A stretch of 64,000 nucleotides of DNA from contig NZ_FQZP01000001.1 of the NCBI RefSeq assembly GCF_900142095.1, forward strand, positions 62,001-126,000, read 5' to 3'. Shown piece by piece: positions 9,430 through 19,059 of the stretch. The stretch is from Thermoclostridium caenicola (GTDB lineage: Bacteria; Bacillota; Clostridia; DSM-8532). Numbering within the stretch: the stretch's first letter is position 1; every line of letters begins with the position of its first letter. A model generated the notes under the pieces. That model saw only the letters and a list, made by a program, of their open reading frames with translations, had not been told where the DNA came from and did no database searches. A program made the translations under genes and the position numbers.

Positions 9430-9464
9430 ATCTCATCAGTCCTCCAGGCAGATATTCATGCCCG

Positions 9465-9504
9465 GATGCCTCACCCCTGCCACTGATTTCAGGGCTGGAG
9501 CATC
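9465..9504 (-). promoter_or_regulatory. Two-tier hairpin in the leader of the DMT permease gene
   Basis: On the minus strand GATGC (9504-9500) pairs with GCATC (9469-9465), and inside it CCCTG pairs with CAGGG across symmetrical internal loops. It sits about 40 bases upstream of the ribosome site. Function unknown; it may be a small regulatory RNA fold. Confidence 0.35.
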
Positions 9505-9572
9505 TCGGCCCGATTGTTGTTTCTTTCCAATATAGATCATGTCAGCCGGATGATCAATGCTTTTTTCTGTTG

Positions 9573-9698
9573 AGCACAGCCGCCCTCATCCCATTCTCAC
9601 AGGATGTTTTCGCGCCTTTTACAATGCGACCTTAACTTTACGGGCTCCCTTCCCAGGTATCATTGCGAGCGCAGCATCAGCGGAGCGTGGCAATCTCC
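9573..9698. repeat. Dispersed repeat, copy B
   Basis: The reverse complement of 9573-9650 aligns closely, about four bases in five by eye, with 21984-22056 (shared core includes aaggtcgcattg and ggcggctg). The part 9660-9698 is a palindrome homologous to copy A at 2052-2086. The rest of the 9430-9917 gap is AT-rich upstream DNA of the chitinase gene. Confidence 0.75.
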
Positions 9699-9769
9699 GG
9701 AAACCCGCATAGTTCCACCGCTGTACAATGGGTATTCCTAGGGGGGTATGGCTTTGGCAATAATTAAGT

Positions 9770-9799
9770 TTGTCATGACTAACTTCAACATGCTACATT
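9770..9799 (+). promoter_or_regulatory. Possible sigma-A promoter of the chitinase gene
   Basis: TTGTCA and TACATT are separated by 18 bases inside an AT-rich patch about 120 bases upstream of the chitinase start. The match is imperfect. Confidence 0.35.
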
Positions 9800-9917
9800 A
9801 AAATCATTAAATTCAATATTAGAACTTTAGTGGATGATTCTGCTATTTTCGGACATGGCCGGCTCTCACGCCTGCCTGCCTATACACAACCCATTTTGCA
9901 ACTGAAGGGAGACACCT

Positions 9918-11489
9918 ATGGTAAAGAATTTGAGCAATATATGGAATTTCATAATCCTTGCTGTTCTGGCACTTGTCATGCTTGTCGGGATCAGCGCAGC
10001 GGCCGGAACAGGCAATCCGGCTTCCCAGGTCGGCAGCACGCTTCCTGGAACTTCAGAAAAAAACACCCGCGGGGACGGACTTCCGGAACCCGAACCGGAA
10101 ACAACCATCAAACCGTCAACTGCTCCGGCTGCAGAACCCGTCTTGGAGCATCCCGAGGCCGCAGCACCACCTGCTGTACCCATTTCGGGCGATGACATGA
10201 AACCGGTTCCGGGTACAACCATACCTGCTCCGGCACAGAACAACGTGACTTCACCATCCCTGTCATCGAACCCGGGGGCTTCGGCAACACAGGCTCCGGC
10301 AGCTTCAAACTCGCCTGTCCCGCCTTCGCCACCTGCACCAACCACAACTGCAACCCCAAAACCGTCACCTTCTCAGTCGCCTTCTCCGTCACCAACTCCG
10401 ACAACAACTCCGCCCACTTCACCGGTACCCGCTCCTTCCGGCAAGGTTATCCTGGGCTATTATGCAGGCTGGGCAGCTTACTCGGGCTACAAACCCAGCC
10501 AGATACCGGCAACCAGACTGACCCATATCAACTATGCCTTCGCAAAGATAGGCAGCGATTTGAAGATTGCCCTGGGCGACCCCGCCGTGGACCCCGGCAA
10601 CCTGTCGGCGCTGGTCAAGCTGAAAAACGTCAACCCCAACCTGAAAATCCTTATTTCCGTTGGGGGATGGAATGATTCAGGAAGGTTCTCGGATGCGGCC
10701 CTGACCGATGCCAGCCGCACCGCCTTTGCCGACAGCGTGGTGGCGTTCATCAAAAAATATGGCCTGGATGGCGTTGATATCGACTGGGAATACCCTGTAT
10801 CAGGCGGATTGGCCACCAACACCAGGCGGCCTGAAGACAAGCAGAACTACACCCTCCTGCTGGCCAAACTCCGCGAAAAGCTCACCCAGCAGGGAGCAAA
10901 GGACGGCAGGCATTACTGGCTCACCGCGGCCGGATCAGCGGGAAGCTCTTACGCAAAGAACGTTGAGCTTTCCAAGATCCATCAGTATCTGGATTATGCC
11001 CTGGTCATGACCTATGATATCAACGGTCCCTGGGATGCATTCACAGGCTTTAATGCGCCGCTGTATGCCTCCGATGGACCAACGGCATATTACCGCTGGA
11101 GCGTCGATTCCGCCATCAACATGTACCTCTCATCGGGTTTTCCGGCATCCAAGCTGGTAATGGGCATTCCCTTTTATGGCTACGTCTTCAGGGGGGTAGC
11201 TCCTGCCAATAACGGGCTCTACCAGGCTTTTGCATCCGGTGCTTCCGCATCCTATGACAGCATCCAGTCCCAGTATGCCGCCAACCCGGCCTTTGCGGCA
11301 TACAACTCCGATGCCGTGGCGCCATGGCTGTTCGGCGGGGATACCTTTATCAGTTATGACAACGCGGAGTCCATCACCCGGAAGGCCCAATACATTAAAA
11401 CCAGGAAGCTTGCCGGCGCCGGTATCTGGGAACTCTCCCAGAACAGGAACGGTACCCTGCTGGACATCATTCACCAGAACCTTCGCTGA
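9918..11489 (+). CDS. Secreted GH18 chitinase with Pro/Thr-rich linker
   Basis: The 523-aa protein has an N-terminal hydrophobic signal or anchor (residues about 9-28), about 145 residues of low-complexity Pro/Ser/Thr/Ala linker, and a C-terminal glycoside hydrolase family 18 barrel starting near residue 175 (VILGYYAGWAAY). The catalytic DxxDxDxE signature is present as DGVDIDWEYP around residues 284-293, along with the SxGG motif (LISVGGW) and the late LAGAGIWELSQN barrel strand. It should hydrolyse chitin or peptidoglycan-like beta-1,4-GlcNAc chains outside the cell. A GAAGGGAG site precedes the ATG. It converges on the subtilase gene. Confidence 0.93.
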   Translation: MVKNLSNIWNFIILAVLALVMLVGISAAAGTGNPASQVGSTLPGTSEKNTRGDGLPEPEPETTIKPSTAPAAEPVLEHPEAAAPPAVPISGDDMKPVPGTTIPAPAQNNVTSPSLSSNPGASATQAPAASNSPVPPSPPAPTTTATPKPSPSQSPSPSPTPTTTPPTSPVPAPSGKVILGYYAGWAAYSGYKPSQIPATRLTHINYAFAKIGSDLKIALGDPAVDPGNLSALVKLKNVNPNLKILISVGGWNDSGRFSDAALTDASRTAFADSVVAFIKKYGLDGVDIDWEYPVSGGLATNTRRPEDKQNYTLLLAKLREKLTQQGAKDGRHYWLTAAGSAGSSYAKNVELSKIHQYLDYALVMTYDINGPWDAFTGFNAPLYASDGPTAYYRWSVDSAINMYLSSGFPASKLVMGIPFYGYVFRGVAPANNGLYQAFASGASASYDSIQSQYAANPAFAAYNSDAVAPWLFGGDTFISYDNAESITRKAQYIKTRKLAGAGIWELSQNRNGTLLDIIHQNLR

Positions 11490-11505
11490 TCCGGAGGGCA
11501 AGCAT

Positions 11506-11531
11506 AAAGCGCAGCACCATGGCTGCGCTTT
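11506..11531. terminator. Bidirectional terminator between chitinase and subtilase genes
   Basis: AAAGCGCAGC (11506-11515) pairs with GCTGCGCTTT (11522-11531) across a six-base loop. A/T flanks allow termination on both strands between the two convergent genes. Confidence 0.75.
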
Positions 11532-11565
11532 TGATTTGCCTGAACGGTTTTCAGCTTCTGTTGCA

Positions 11566-14500
11566 TCAGTTGCCCGGACCCGGCCGGCTGCAAAGCTCAT
11601 AAGTCTTGTAGACCATAATGATGGCCTGTTCCCGGCTTAAGGTTCCTGTCGGGTTCATCATGCCCCCGCTTCCGACAATGATCTGGTTGGCACTGCAGAA
11701 GTTCACGGCTTCCAATGCCCACGGCGCAATCTTGTCCGCGTCCCTGAACCGGGGCACATCGGTTATGGGCTGGGCCAGATCGGGACGGATGGTCTTCACG
11801 GTCTGGTAGACGATGACGCAAAGCTGCTGGCGGCTTATGTACTCATTGGGACTGAAATAACCGTTGCTGCCTGACAGAAACTTCATGGAAGCGGCCTTCA
11901 GCACATCCGGATCGGTCGTATCCGCGAAGCTCACACCCGGGAATGGAATAATCTCCCCCAGGAAGGTCTCCGCCATTCTGACGATCAGGGAGCTGAATTC
12001 CCGCCGGGTTATGCCTGACTGATAATCCTCCAGAAGCGCAACAGGCACGATGTTGGCCGCTATGGCGGAACGGATATGGGGAACAGCCCAGTTGGAGGCC
12101 CCGATGCTGTCAATGTCCGGAATGGGAATATAATCGCTTTCAGCGGCGTTCCTGCCGGTCACCCTGATGGTATGCCTGAAGCTTGCAGTTCCGCCGGCAC
12201 CGTCATAGGCCGTGATAATGATCTCCGCATCCCGGCCAATCAAATCCCTGTAGAAGAACAGGCCGTCCACAATCCAGCCCGCTGTGGCCGAAAACCTGAG
12301 CTCATCCTGTTCCTTATCCGAAAACTCTTCCCGGAGGTCAAAAACGAACAGTTCTCCCGGCCTGATATCGGACGTGTAGTCCGAGCGGGCAACAGGCGGC
12401 GTATTACTGGGCACATAAACCGCACCACCAACGACAGTAATCATGGTGGTGGCCGGCTTTACGGAATGGGCCAGGATCCCGGTATCATGGATGAAGCTGA
12501 GGCGATAGACGCCGTCGGGAATCCCGGCCAGGGAGTAGGCGTGGATATAGTCGCCGGTATCATGGGATTCGGTTCCCGTCAGACTGTATGAACGTCCTCT
12601 CACATCCACAAGGAACAGGGACGGTATGTATGGATCCACCCTGCCGTTTCTGTTGACCGTCACCGAATAACCATTGCCATAGGCGTCGATCCATCGGTGC
12701 AATATCCGCTTGGATGCCGTATCGAAGATAAGATCATCCCTCAGGGTTTCCCCAAACCTGAAGCTTTTGGTCTTTCCGCTGAACTCGGTATGAAAGCTGT
12801 TGAAATAGGTATCCGAAGCCGTACTGCTATCCTTCAGGGTTCTTTGTGTGAGCAGAAAAATATCGTAGGAGCCCTTCATGACCTGGATGGATCCCGATGA
12901 TCGATCCAGGGTGTTTGCGATCACATTGCCCGTGGGAATGTTGCGCAGCATGTATTCGGCCTTATCCGCAGAAGCCAGGTCAGCCTCCACCGTAATGGTC
13001 TTCAGGCTCGCCGAATCCAGCGACCTGATACTGTCCAAATCGTCCATCCTGCCTGAATGGTACCATGCCTTCGTATTCCTGGCGGGATCAGTCCTTTCGC
13101 CCCCGGAATAGGAATAGATATCAATCCAGAGATCCGCCCGGTCATAATATAGCAGTCCGGCATAAAGAGGGCGCCCCTCATCGCCGGTGATTTCCGCAAA
13201 GGGAATATCCTTCGTGCTTATGACCGCCTCATAGGCTTTTCCGCCCCATTCCCGGACATCATTGAAACCGACGAGGGAACTTCCGAGAATCCGGGTGGTT
13301 ACAACGCAGCCCGGTATACTTTCCCGGGACGTCAGCCCCAGCACATTGCACTCCGAGGGTTCGAACACCTTTTCCCCACAGGTCCCCACAATCCGGAAAT
13401 AGAAAGGGATATCCTGCAGGCCATCGTTCAGTTGGGATGCAACGCTGCACCGAACTTTGTCATACCTGCGGGCAAGCATTTCAAAGTCAAGATTGACCAT
13501 CCAAACCCCGTTGGCCAGGACAGGGTTTACGTCCAGCTTGGTTATCCTTGTGTCCTTTTGGGAAAATCCGAAAACGTGGATCCTTGGAGCCCCGATCAGG
13601 CTGTCTTCCGTATCATACACCCGGATTCTCACATTGTAGGCCGGCACATCAAAGGCACGCTGATAGACCTCGCCCTCGGAGCCGTCGAAGAATACGGGCA
13701 TGGCTTCCAGCATGTGCGGTCCTGCCGCGAGGCTTCTGATATCCAGGCTTGTCCGGATCACACCGGGCGATGTGACGTTTATCTCCCTGAAAGTCACATC
13801 GTCGATGCTGATCGCCACGCTTTTCACGGAAGGTCCCGCAAAGAAACTGAAGTTCAGGTGGTATTTTTCTTCATGGGTCCCGTCGGAGTATGGTTCGATC
13901 ACGTAAAATTCCGGATCCGACCGGTAATTCCTAAAGGTCATCCCGCCATGTCCGAACAGCTTGTCCTTTCCGGGAATGCCCAGGTCATAGGTATGGCTGA
14001 AAAGAATATTTTCAATATCGGTTAGGCTTCGTGCGGGATCCTCCAGCATCAGCATGGCCGCTGCCGACGAAACCAGGGGTGCAGCCATGGAAGTACCGGA
14101 TTTGACTCCCGTGGAGTTGCCGGGCATCGCACTGACGACCTTTTCTCCCGGTGCACAGATATCGATAAACTCTCCGGTATTGGAAAAGTAAAGCAGGTCG
14201 CCGTTGCTGCCGGTAGCGCCCACCGCGATCACCTCGGGAAAAGCGGCCGGGTAATAGTGGGAGATATCCCTGGCATCATTCCCGGCGGAGGCAACAATCA
14301 TCACTCCCCGGGAAACGGCATAGTCTACGGCTTTGTCCAGATAAGCGGTGGTGCCATAGCCTCCCAGGGACATATTGATGATGTTGGCGCCGTTTTTCAC
14401 CGCATAGTCTATACCCTTAACAATGATGGAATCCGGCGCGTCCCCTTTTTCATCAAACACCCTGATGGGCATGATTCTGACATTGCCGGGCGTGTTTTGG

Positions 14501-15069
14501 GCAATGATGCCGGCAATATGCGTTCCATGACCAAACAGATCCTGGGGGTTATGATCGTCCTCCACTGCGTCATAGGGTGAAACAATCCTGTCCCTGAGCC
14601 AGGGATGGGAAAGATCGGTTCCGGTATCCATCAATGCGATGATGACGGTTCCATCCCTGTCCTGCACCATCTCCGCCAGACGATCCAGGCCTATGGCATC
14701 CCCTGCTTCGGAAGCGTAGATTGCATCAGGGGAAAGATTGCCGCCCCCGGCATCGAAATGCCGGATTCGATCCGGTTCCATGTAACGCCCCGTCAGCCAT
14801 GCGCCGTCTTTGCAAAAAGACAGCCATACCTGCCCGTTTCTCAGCCAGGCGCCGGTTATATCCGCCCTGTCTGCGGCCACGACCTCGCCTGACGGCATTT
14901 CCACAAGCGCACGGGTGGTGCGGGCGTCTTCAAGCTCCATCACGATGCTCTGCAACAAGGGGCCGTCCGCTCCGCGGCCTTGAGTTCCGGCCAGTTCCTG
15001 AGCCGCAGCAGGCAGCCCGGCCGTCTGAATGACCAATGCAATAAGGATGGCTGCAAGTTTCTTCCACAT
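11566..15069 (-). CDS. SLH-anchored S8 subtilisin-like protease
   Basis: The 1167-aa protein begins with a signal peptide (about residues 1-22). The subtilase domain carries the full catalytic triad: Asp148 in LMDTGTD, His181 in FGHGTHIAG and Ser327 in SGTSMAAP, with the oxyanion Asn264 in SAGN. Several beta-rich regions follow, including a cadherin-like stretch beginning NTPPVARSDY near residue 905. The last about 180 residues hold three SLH repeats (FADTTD..., FRDADKIAPWALEAVNF...), which attach the protein to the cell wall polymer. It is probably a cell-surface protease for nutrient peptides or surface processing. A GGAGG site precedes the ATG; the gene is divergent from the GGDEF gene. 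Confidence 0.93.
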   Translation of the reverse strand: MWKKLAAILIALVIQTAGLPAAAQELAGTQGRGADGPLLQSIVMELEDARTTRALVEMPSGEVVAADRADITGAWLRNGQVWLSFCKDGAWLTGRYMEPDRIRHFDAGGGNLSPDAIYASEAGDAIGLDRLAEMVQDRDGTVIIALMDTGTDLSHPWLRDRIVSPYDAVEDDHNPQDLFGHGTHIAGIIAQNTPGNVRIMPIRVFDEKGDAPDSIIVKGIDYAVKNGANIINMSLGGYGTTAYLDKAVDYAVSRGVMIVASAGNDARDISHYYPAAFPEVIAVGATGSNGDLLYFSNTGEFIDICAPGEKVVSAMPGNSTGVKSGTSMAAPLVSSAAAMLMLEDPARSLTDIENILFSHTYDLGIPGKDKLFGHGGMTFRNYRSDPEFYVIEPYSDGTHEEKYHLNFSFFAGPSVKSVAISIDDVTFREINVTSPGVIRTSLDIRSLAAGPHMLEAMPVFFDGSEGEVYQRAFDVPAYNVRIRVYDTEDSLIGAPRIHVFGFSQKDTRITKLDVNPVLANGVWMVNLDFEMLARRYDKVRCSVASQLNDGLQDIPFYFRIVGTCGEKVFEPSECNVLGLTSRESIPGCVVTTRILGSSLVGFNDVREWGGKAYEAVISTKDIPFAEITGDEGRPLYAGLLYYDRADLWIDIYSYSGGERTDPARNTKAWYHSGRMDDLDSIRSLDSASLKTITVEADLASADKAEYMLRNIPTGNVIANTLDRSSGSIQVMKGSYDIFLLTQRTLKDSSTASDTYFNSFHTEFSGKTKSFRFGETLRDDLIFDTASKRILHRWIDAYGNGYSVTVNRNGRVDPYIPSLFLVDVRGRSYSLTGTESHDTGDYIHAYSLAGIPDGVYRLSFIHDTGILAHSVKPATTMITVVGGAVYVPSNTPPVARSDYTSDIRPGELFVFDLREEFSDKEQDELRFSATAGWIVDGLFFYRDLIGRDAEIIITAYDGAGGTASFRHTIRVTGRNAAESDYIPIPDIDSIGASNWAVPHIRSAIAANIVPVALLEDYQSGITRREFSSLIVRMAETFLGEIIPFPGVSFADTTDPDVLKAASMKFLSGSNGYFSPNEYISRQQLCVIVYQTVKTIRPDLAQPITDVPRFRDADKIAPWALEAVNFCSANQIIVGSGGMMNPTGTLSREQAIIMVYKTYELCSRPGPGN

Positions 15070-15113
15070 TTCTTTTTCCTCCGGGGCCCGGCCTTTTCCA
15101 GCCTGCCCATTTC

Positions 15114-15142
15114 ATTATAGCTTTTTCGCTCAGTTCAGGAAA
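15114..15142 (-). promoter_or_regulatory. Possible promoter of the SLH subtilase gene
   Basis: On the minus strand a perfect TATAAT (15119-15114) lies 17 bases after TTTCCT, 45 bases upstream of the start codon. The -35 is weak. Confidence 0.45.
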
Positions 15143-15246
15143 GCTCAACCATCCCGACAAATGCCGCCAAAACCTGCGATCCGCAAAACGGCGTATGCTG
15201 TGCGGCGAACATGCGCGGAAAACCATTGCCCGAAAAAAAATGGAGT

Positions 15247-15275
15247 TTCCCAAATTCTGCATTATGGCTTATAAT
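15247..15275 (+). promoter_or_regulatory. Possible promoter of the LacI-sensor GGDEF gene
   Basis: A TATAAT at 15270-15275 sits about 90 bases before the start codon, with only a poor -35 (TTCCCA) 17 bases upstream. Confidence 0.4.
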
Positions 15276-15365
15276 AACTGTATAGCATCATTCTGATATC
15301 CTGTTGTGCCGGTAACGAGCCGGTAAAAAATCCGGTCATTCCATATCTGTCCGGGGGATGGTATC

Positions 15366-17765
15366 ATGCCTGAAAAGAAAAAAAGGTATACGTTCGGAAT
15401 CCTTATCGACTGGATAACCAGTTGGAGTGATAGCCATTACTACCAGTCCCTGCTCCTTTCGGGGCTGTCTGATTTCGCAAAGGCAAACGACATCAATGTG
15501 ATCTGCTTTGTCACAGGAAGGGTGGATTCCCCCTATGAATGGGACAGATGCCGGAATATCCTGCTGAAATTCATCGATAAGAACAAGGTTGACGGCCTGA
15601 TTGTACCCACCACCGCCATCGGTGTGTACAGCAGCGCCCGTTCCATCGTGAAGCTTCTTGAAGGCTACGGCGACCTGCCCATCGTTACGGTGGGCGAGCG
15701 GTTTGAAAATTACCCGTCGGTCACCATCGATAATTATTCAGGTATGCGCCAGGTGGTGGATCACCTCATCGAATCGCACGGTTACAGGCGGATAGCGTTC
15801 ATTAAAGGGCCGCCGTGCAAGGAAGCCTATATCCGTTTCCAGGCTTATCTGGATTCCCTGGCGGCCCATCAGATCGAATATGATCCCACCCTCGTCTATA
15901 ACGGGGATTTCCGCTTTGAGTCCGGTTCCGAAGCGGTTAGGACATTTTTGCGCGAAAACATCCGGTTTGACGCCCTTGTCAGCTCCAACGACAACATGGC
16001 GATGGGCGCCCTCATCGAGTTCAACAAAAGCAACAAGAACCTCATATTCACACTGCCCATAGCCGGTTTTGACGACTCTGAAAACGGGCGGATCTATGGT
16101 CTGACAACCGTGCGCCAGAATTTTCATGAGCAGACTTACCGGGCTGCGGAAATTCTCCTGAACATCATTAAAGGGCGTGATACGCCGTACCACGTGGAAA
16201 TACCGTCCAGGATGATCCTCCGATCCTCCTGCGGCTGCGTTCCTACGGTGGTCAAAAAAGCCTATATCAATCCTGAGACCATAGAGAACAGAGGCGAAGA
16301 TGAAGTTTCCATAGAACAGATCATGGCCGAACTGGAAGAGCTGAACCACACCCTGGATATCAGCGACAGTTCATTGCTTCTGAAGGGTCTGTTGAGCCAG
16401 GAACGGCAGGTGGTGGACGCCTTCTTCGACGAATTCCGCAATGGCACCAGGGACAGGTTTGTCATGGCCATCAACAGTCTCATCCTGTGGTGTTCCGACA
16501 ACAAGATCGATTGGCTGTTCATACAGGATATCCTGCCCGCCATCCGCAAAAGCGTGATGAACTGGCTGACCACCAGGGAAGAAGTGATACGGGCCGAAAA
16601 CCTGCTGCATGCCGCCATGATCTTCCTCTTTGATACCCTCCAGATGGCGGAGGCCAACCGCTCCGTAACCAACCCGCTCCTGGGCGAAAACACAGAACGA
16701 CTAGGAGAAGCCCTCATGGCCAGCCTCGATTACGAGAGCCAGCTTAAAACGGTCTGTCAGTTGTTGCCGCAGCTTGACATACACACCTGTTATATCGCCC
16801 TGTTTGAGGATGAGGCGAATCCGCTGGACAAGTCGCGCCTGATCCTGGCCATGACAAAAAAAGGCGTTTTCAAGCAAGGAGGACAGGGTATCGTGTTCAA
16901 CACCCTGGATCTTCTCCCCGAAGCTTTTATGGAAGATCTGCATAAGGACAGGTTCAGCCTCGTGGTACAGGTTCTCCACCAGGGAGACAACAAGATGGGT
17001 TACGTCATACTGGACTTTGACTCCACCATCAACAAAAACTATGAGATCGTCCGCTACAGGCTTAGCGTTTCCTTAAAGGGCACCATGCTCATAGAAAGGA
17101 TTTCCAGGCAGGCAGCGGATCTGGAAATCCAGGTGAAGGAAAGAACCAAGGAGCTTTCTGAAAGCAACAAGCATCTCAAGGAAGAGATCGCCAAGCGAAA
17201 AGATGTGGAAAAACAGCTGAAACAAGCCCTGAGGGATCTGCGTTATTACAACGAGCAGCTTCACCGCCAGTCCATCCGCGACGAACTGACCCAGTTGTAC
17301 AACCGGCGCGGCTTTATGCAGCTTGGCAATGAATTTTATGAAAACGCGAAGAAAAACAATATGAGCTTCCTCCTGCTCTATGCCGATCTGGACTGCCTCA
17401 AGCGGATCAACGACAAGTTCGGACACGACGAAGGGGATTATGCCATCGTCAGCACCGCCCAGATTCTCAATAGAACCTTCCGCAATACGGATATCATCAG
17501 CCGCCTGGGCGGGGACGAATTTACAGTGATCATTTCAGGCGCTTCCGAGAAGGACGAGGCGGATATCAGGAACCGGATCCAGCGCTACTGCGATCTCCAT
17601 AACGAACTGTCAAAAAAGCCTTACAAACTGTCCATCAGCCTCGGATTCGCCCATTATGCGCCCGGCAGTTCCGCCGCTTTCGAGGACCTGATGAAGGCTG
17701 CCGACAAGGCCCTGTACGCCGACAAGCAGAGAAAATCCGCCGGGTGCCACAAGCAACAGGGATAA
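15366..17765 (+). CDS. Periplasmic-binding-fold sensor fused to GGDEF domain
   Basis: The 799-aa protein opens with a LacI-type sugar-binding fold (residues about 8-300: FGILIDWITSW, VDGLIVPTTAIG, SSNDNMAMGALIEF, SCGCVPTVV) but lacks the usual DNA-binding helix-turn-helix and any signal peptide, so the sensor seems cytoplasmic. A middle region of about 270 residues resembles a GAF-like spacer, followed by a coiled coil (about 585-640) and a C-terminal GGDEF domain with RDELTQLYNRRGF and RLGGDEFTVII near residue 711. Active-site residues look intact, so it probably makes c-di-GMP in response to a small ligand. A GGGGGAT site precedes the ATG. Confidence 0.88.
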   Translation: MPEKKKRYTFGILIDWITSWSDSHYYQSLLLSGLSDFAKANDINVICFVTGRVDSPYEWDRCRNILLKFIDKNKVDGLIVPTTAIGVYSSARSIVKLLEGYGDLPIVTVGERFENYPSVTIDNYSGMRQVVDHLIESHGYRRIAFIKGPPCKEAYIRFQAYLDSLAAHQIEYDPTLVYNGDFRFESGSEAVRTFLRENIRFDALVSSNDNMAMGALIEFNKSNKNLIFTLPIAGFDDSENGRIYGLTTVRQNFHEQTYRAAEILLNIIKGRDTPYHVEIPSRMILRSSCGCVPTVVKKAYINPETIENRGEDEVSIEQIMAELEELNHTLDISDSSLLLKGLLSQERQVVDAFFDEFRNGTRDRFVMAINSLILWCSDNKIDWLFIQDILPAIRKSVMNWLTTREEVIRAENLLHAAMIFLFDTLQMAEANRSVTNPLLGENTERLGEALMASLDYESQLKTVCQLLPQLDIHTCYIALFEDEANPLDKSRLILAMTKKGVFKQGGQGIVFNTLDLLPEAFMEDLHKDRFSLVVQVLHQGDNKMGYVILDFDSTINKNYEIVRYRLSVSLKGTMLIERISRQAADLEIQVKERTKELSESNKHLKEEIAKRKDVEKQLKQALRDLRYYNEQLHRQSIRDELTQLYNRRGFMQLGNEFYENAKKNNMSFLLLYADLDCLKRINDKFGHDEGDYAIVSTAQILNRTFRNTDIISRLGGDEFTVIISGASEKDEADIRNRIQRYCDLHNELSKKPYKLSISLGFAHYAPGSSAAFEDLMKAADKALYADKQRKSAGCHKQQG

Positions 17766-17789
17766 CCTTTCGGCAAGCCTCCCGGCTGG

Positions 17790-18773
17790 TCACTCGCAGG
17801 GGTATTGAAGCCCCCATTGCGAACGGATGGCATCCATGGTGCGCATGATTGCCAGGGTTTCATCCAGGGGCATGATACTGCTTTCCAGCCTGCCATCCCT
17901 CAGGCAGCGCATAGCCTCCGCCGCTTCATAATGATAGCCGTTCCCTTCAAACTCAGGCCCGAACACTTCTTCGGCTCCGGAGGATGTATGGAGTGTTGCC
18001 TTCTTTGCATAGAAGAAGTCGGGAACATGGATCCGGCCATGGGTGCCCAGGATCATCGCATCGTTGACGAAATCGGTCCGTAAGGCGCCCGCCAGGGAAG
18101 CAATTTTTCCGTCCTCGTAGCCGAAGATCACCGAGAACTGTTCATCCACACGGGTCTCTCCGATATGGGCCAGGCTTTTGATGGTCCGGGGTTGCGTTCC
18201 AAAGATCATGGATGCAAAGGATACCGGATAAATCCCCACATCCAGCAGGGCTCCTCCGCCCAAATCGGGATTCAGAAGTCTTCCCTTTGGATCCCAGGCA
18301 CAGCGGTAGCCGAAATCGGCTTTCAGGAAGCGAACCTCGCCGATGAGGCCCTTGCTCAGCCACTCCCGGACCTTGACGATGGCCGGGAGATACCGGGTCC
18401 ACATGGCCTCCATCAGGAACAGGCCTTTTCCCCGGGCATAAGCGATCATCTCCTCCGCCTGCCGGGCATTCATCGCAAAAGGCTTTTCGCACAGCACCGC
18501 TTTCCCGGCTTTCAGGCAGAGCATGACGTTTTCATAATGCACGGGATGCGGGGTGGCAATATAGACGATATCCACCTCCGGATCCTGCACAAGCGCTTCA
18601 TAACTCCCATATGCCCGCTTTACTCCGTATTCTGCGCTGAAGGCCCGGGCTTTTTCCAGGGATCTGGAAGCAACCGCAACGGGCTCGGCATCCTCCAGCA
18701 GCTTCAGGCCTTCGCAAAACTTCCGGGCAATGGTACCTGTGGCCATAATGCCCCAGCCTATTTTTTTCTTCAT
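17790..18773 (-). CDS. Gfo/Idh/MocA-family oxidoreductase
   Basis: The 327-aa protein has an N-terminal Rossmann fold (IGWGIMATGTIARKF) and the family EKP motif (VLCEKPFAMNARQAEEMI) whose Lys takes part in catalysis. The C-terminal half forms the substrate-binding sheet. Members oxidise or reduce sugars and related polyols with NAD(P); the D-xylose/trans-dihydrodiol dehydrogenase subgroup is closest by eye. The start at 18773 was chosen because AAGGAGG lies upstream and homology begins there; the open frame continues upstream to 19010 without similarity. It is convergent with the GGDEF gene, 24 bases away. Confidence 0.9.
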   Translation of the reverse strand: MKKKIGWGIMATGTIARKFCEGLKLLEDAEPVAVASRSLEKARAFSAEYGVKRAYGSYEALVQDPEVDIVYIATPHPVHYENVMLCLKAGKAVLCEKPFAMNARQAEEMIAYARGKGLFLMEAMWTRYLPAIVKVREWLSKGLIGEVRFLKADFGYRCAWDPKGRLLNPDLGGGALLDVGIYPVSFASMIFGTQPRTIKSLAHIGETRVDEQFSVIFGYEDGKIASLAGALRTDFVNDAMILGTHGRIHVPDFFYAKKATLHTSSGAEEVFGPEFEGNGYHYEAAEAMRCLRDGRLESSIMPLDETLAIMRTMDAIRSQWGLQYPCE

Positions 18774-19059
18774 TGAGAACCCCCTCCTTAAAACGGAAAG
18801 CTCTTTTCCGGGATCATGATCATGGCTCGCTTTTTTCCATGATCCCAGTCTATCATAACCCGGTTGCTTTCTTCCATGCGTTTTTACGCTTTCACGGTTC
18901 AGCGGAGCAATCCAGGCCGGAAGGTCGGATCGCTTTCTCAAAAAGGACTGTTTTTTCGGATTTGCGCCATAATTTGCGGAGCGTTTTCCCCAAACAAGAA
19001 ACCATATCATTTCATGTGTTTTTGTGTTAAGATATGGCTATAGGAGGGCTTTGAGCAGT

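Noticed and set aside
9700-9917. c-di-GMP riboswitch upstream of the chitinase gene
   Set aside because: Expected because of nearby GGDEF genes, but neither the GEMM-I nor GEMM-II conserved cores could be found.
10150-10440. Tandem repeat or CRISPR-like array in the chitinase gene
   Set aside because: The repetitiveness comes from Pro/Thr/Ser codons of the linker and stays in frame; there are no regular spacers.
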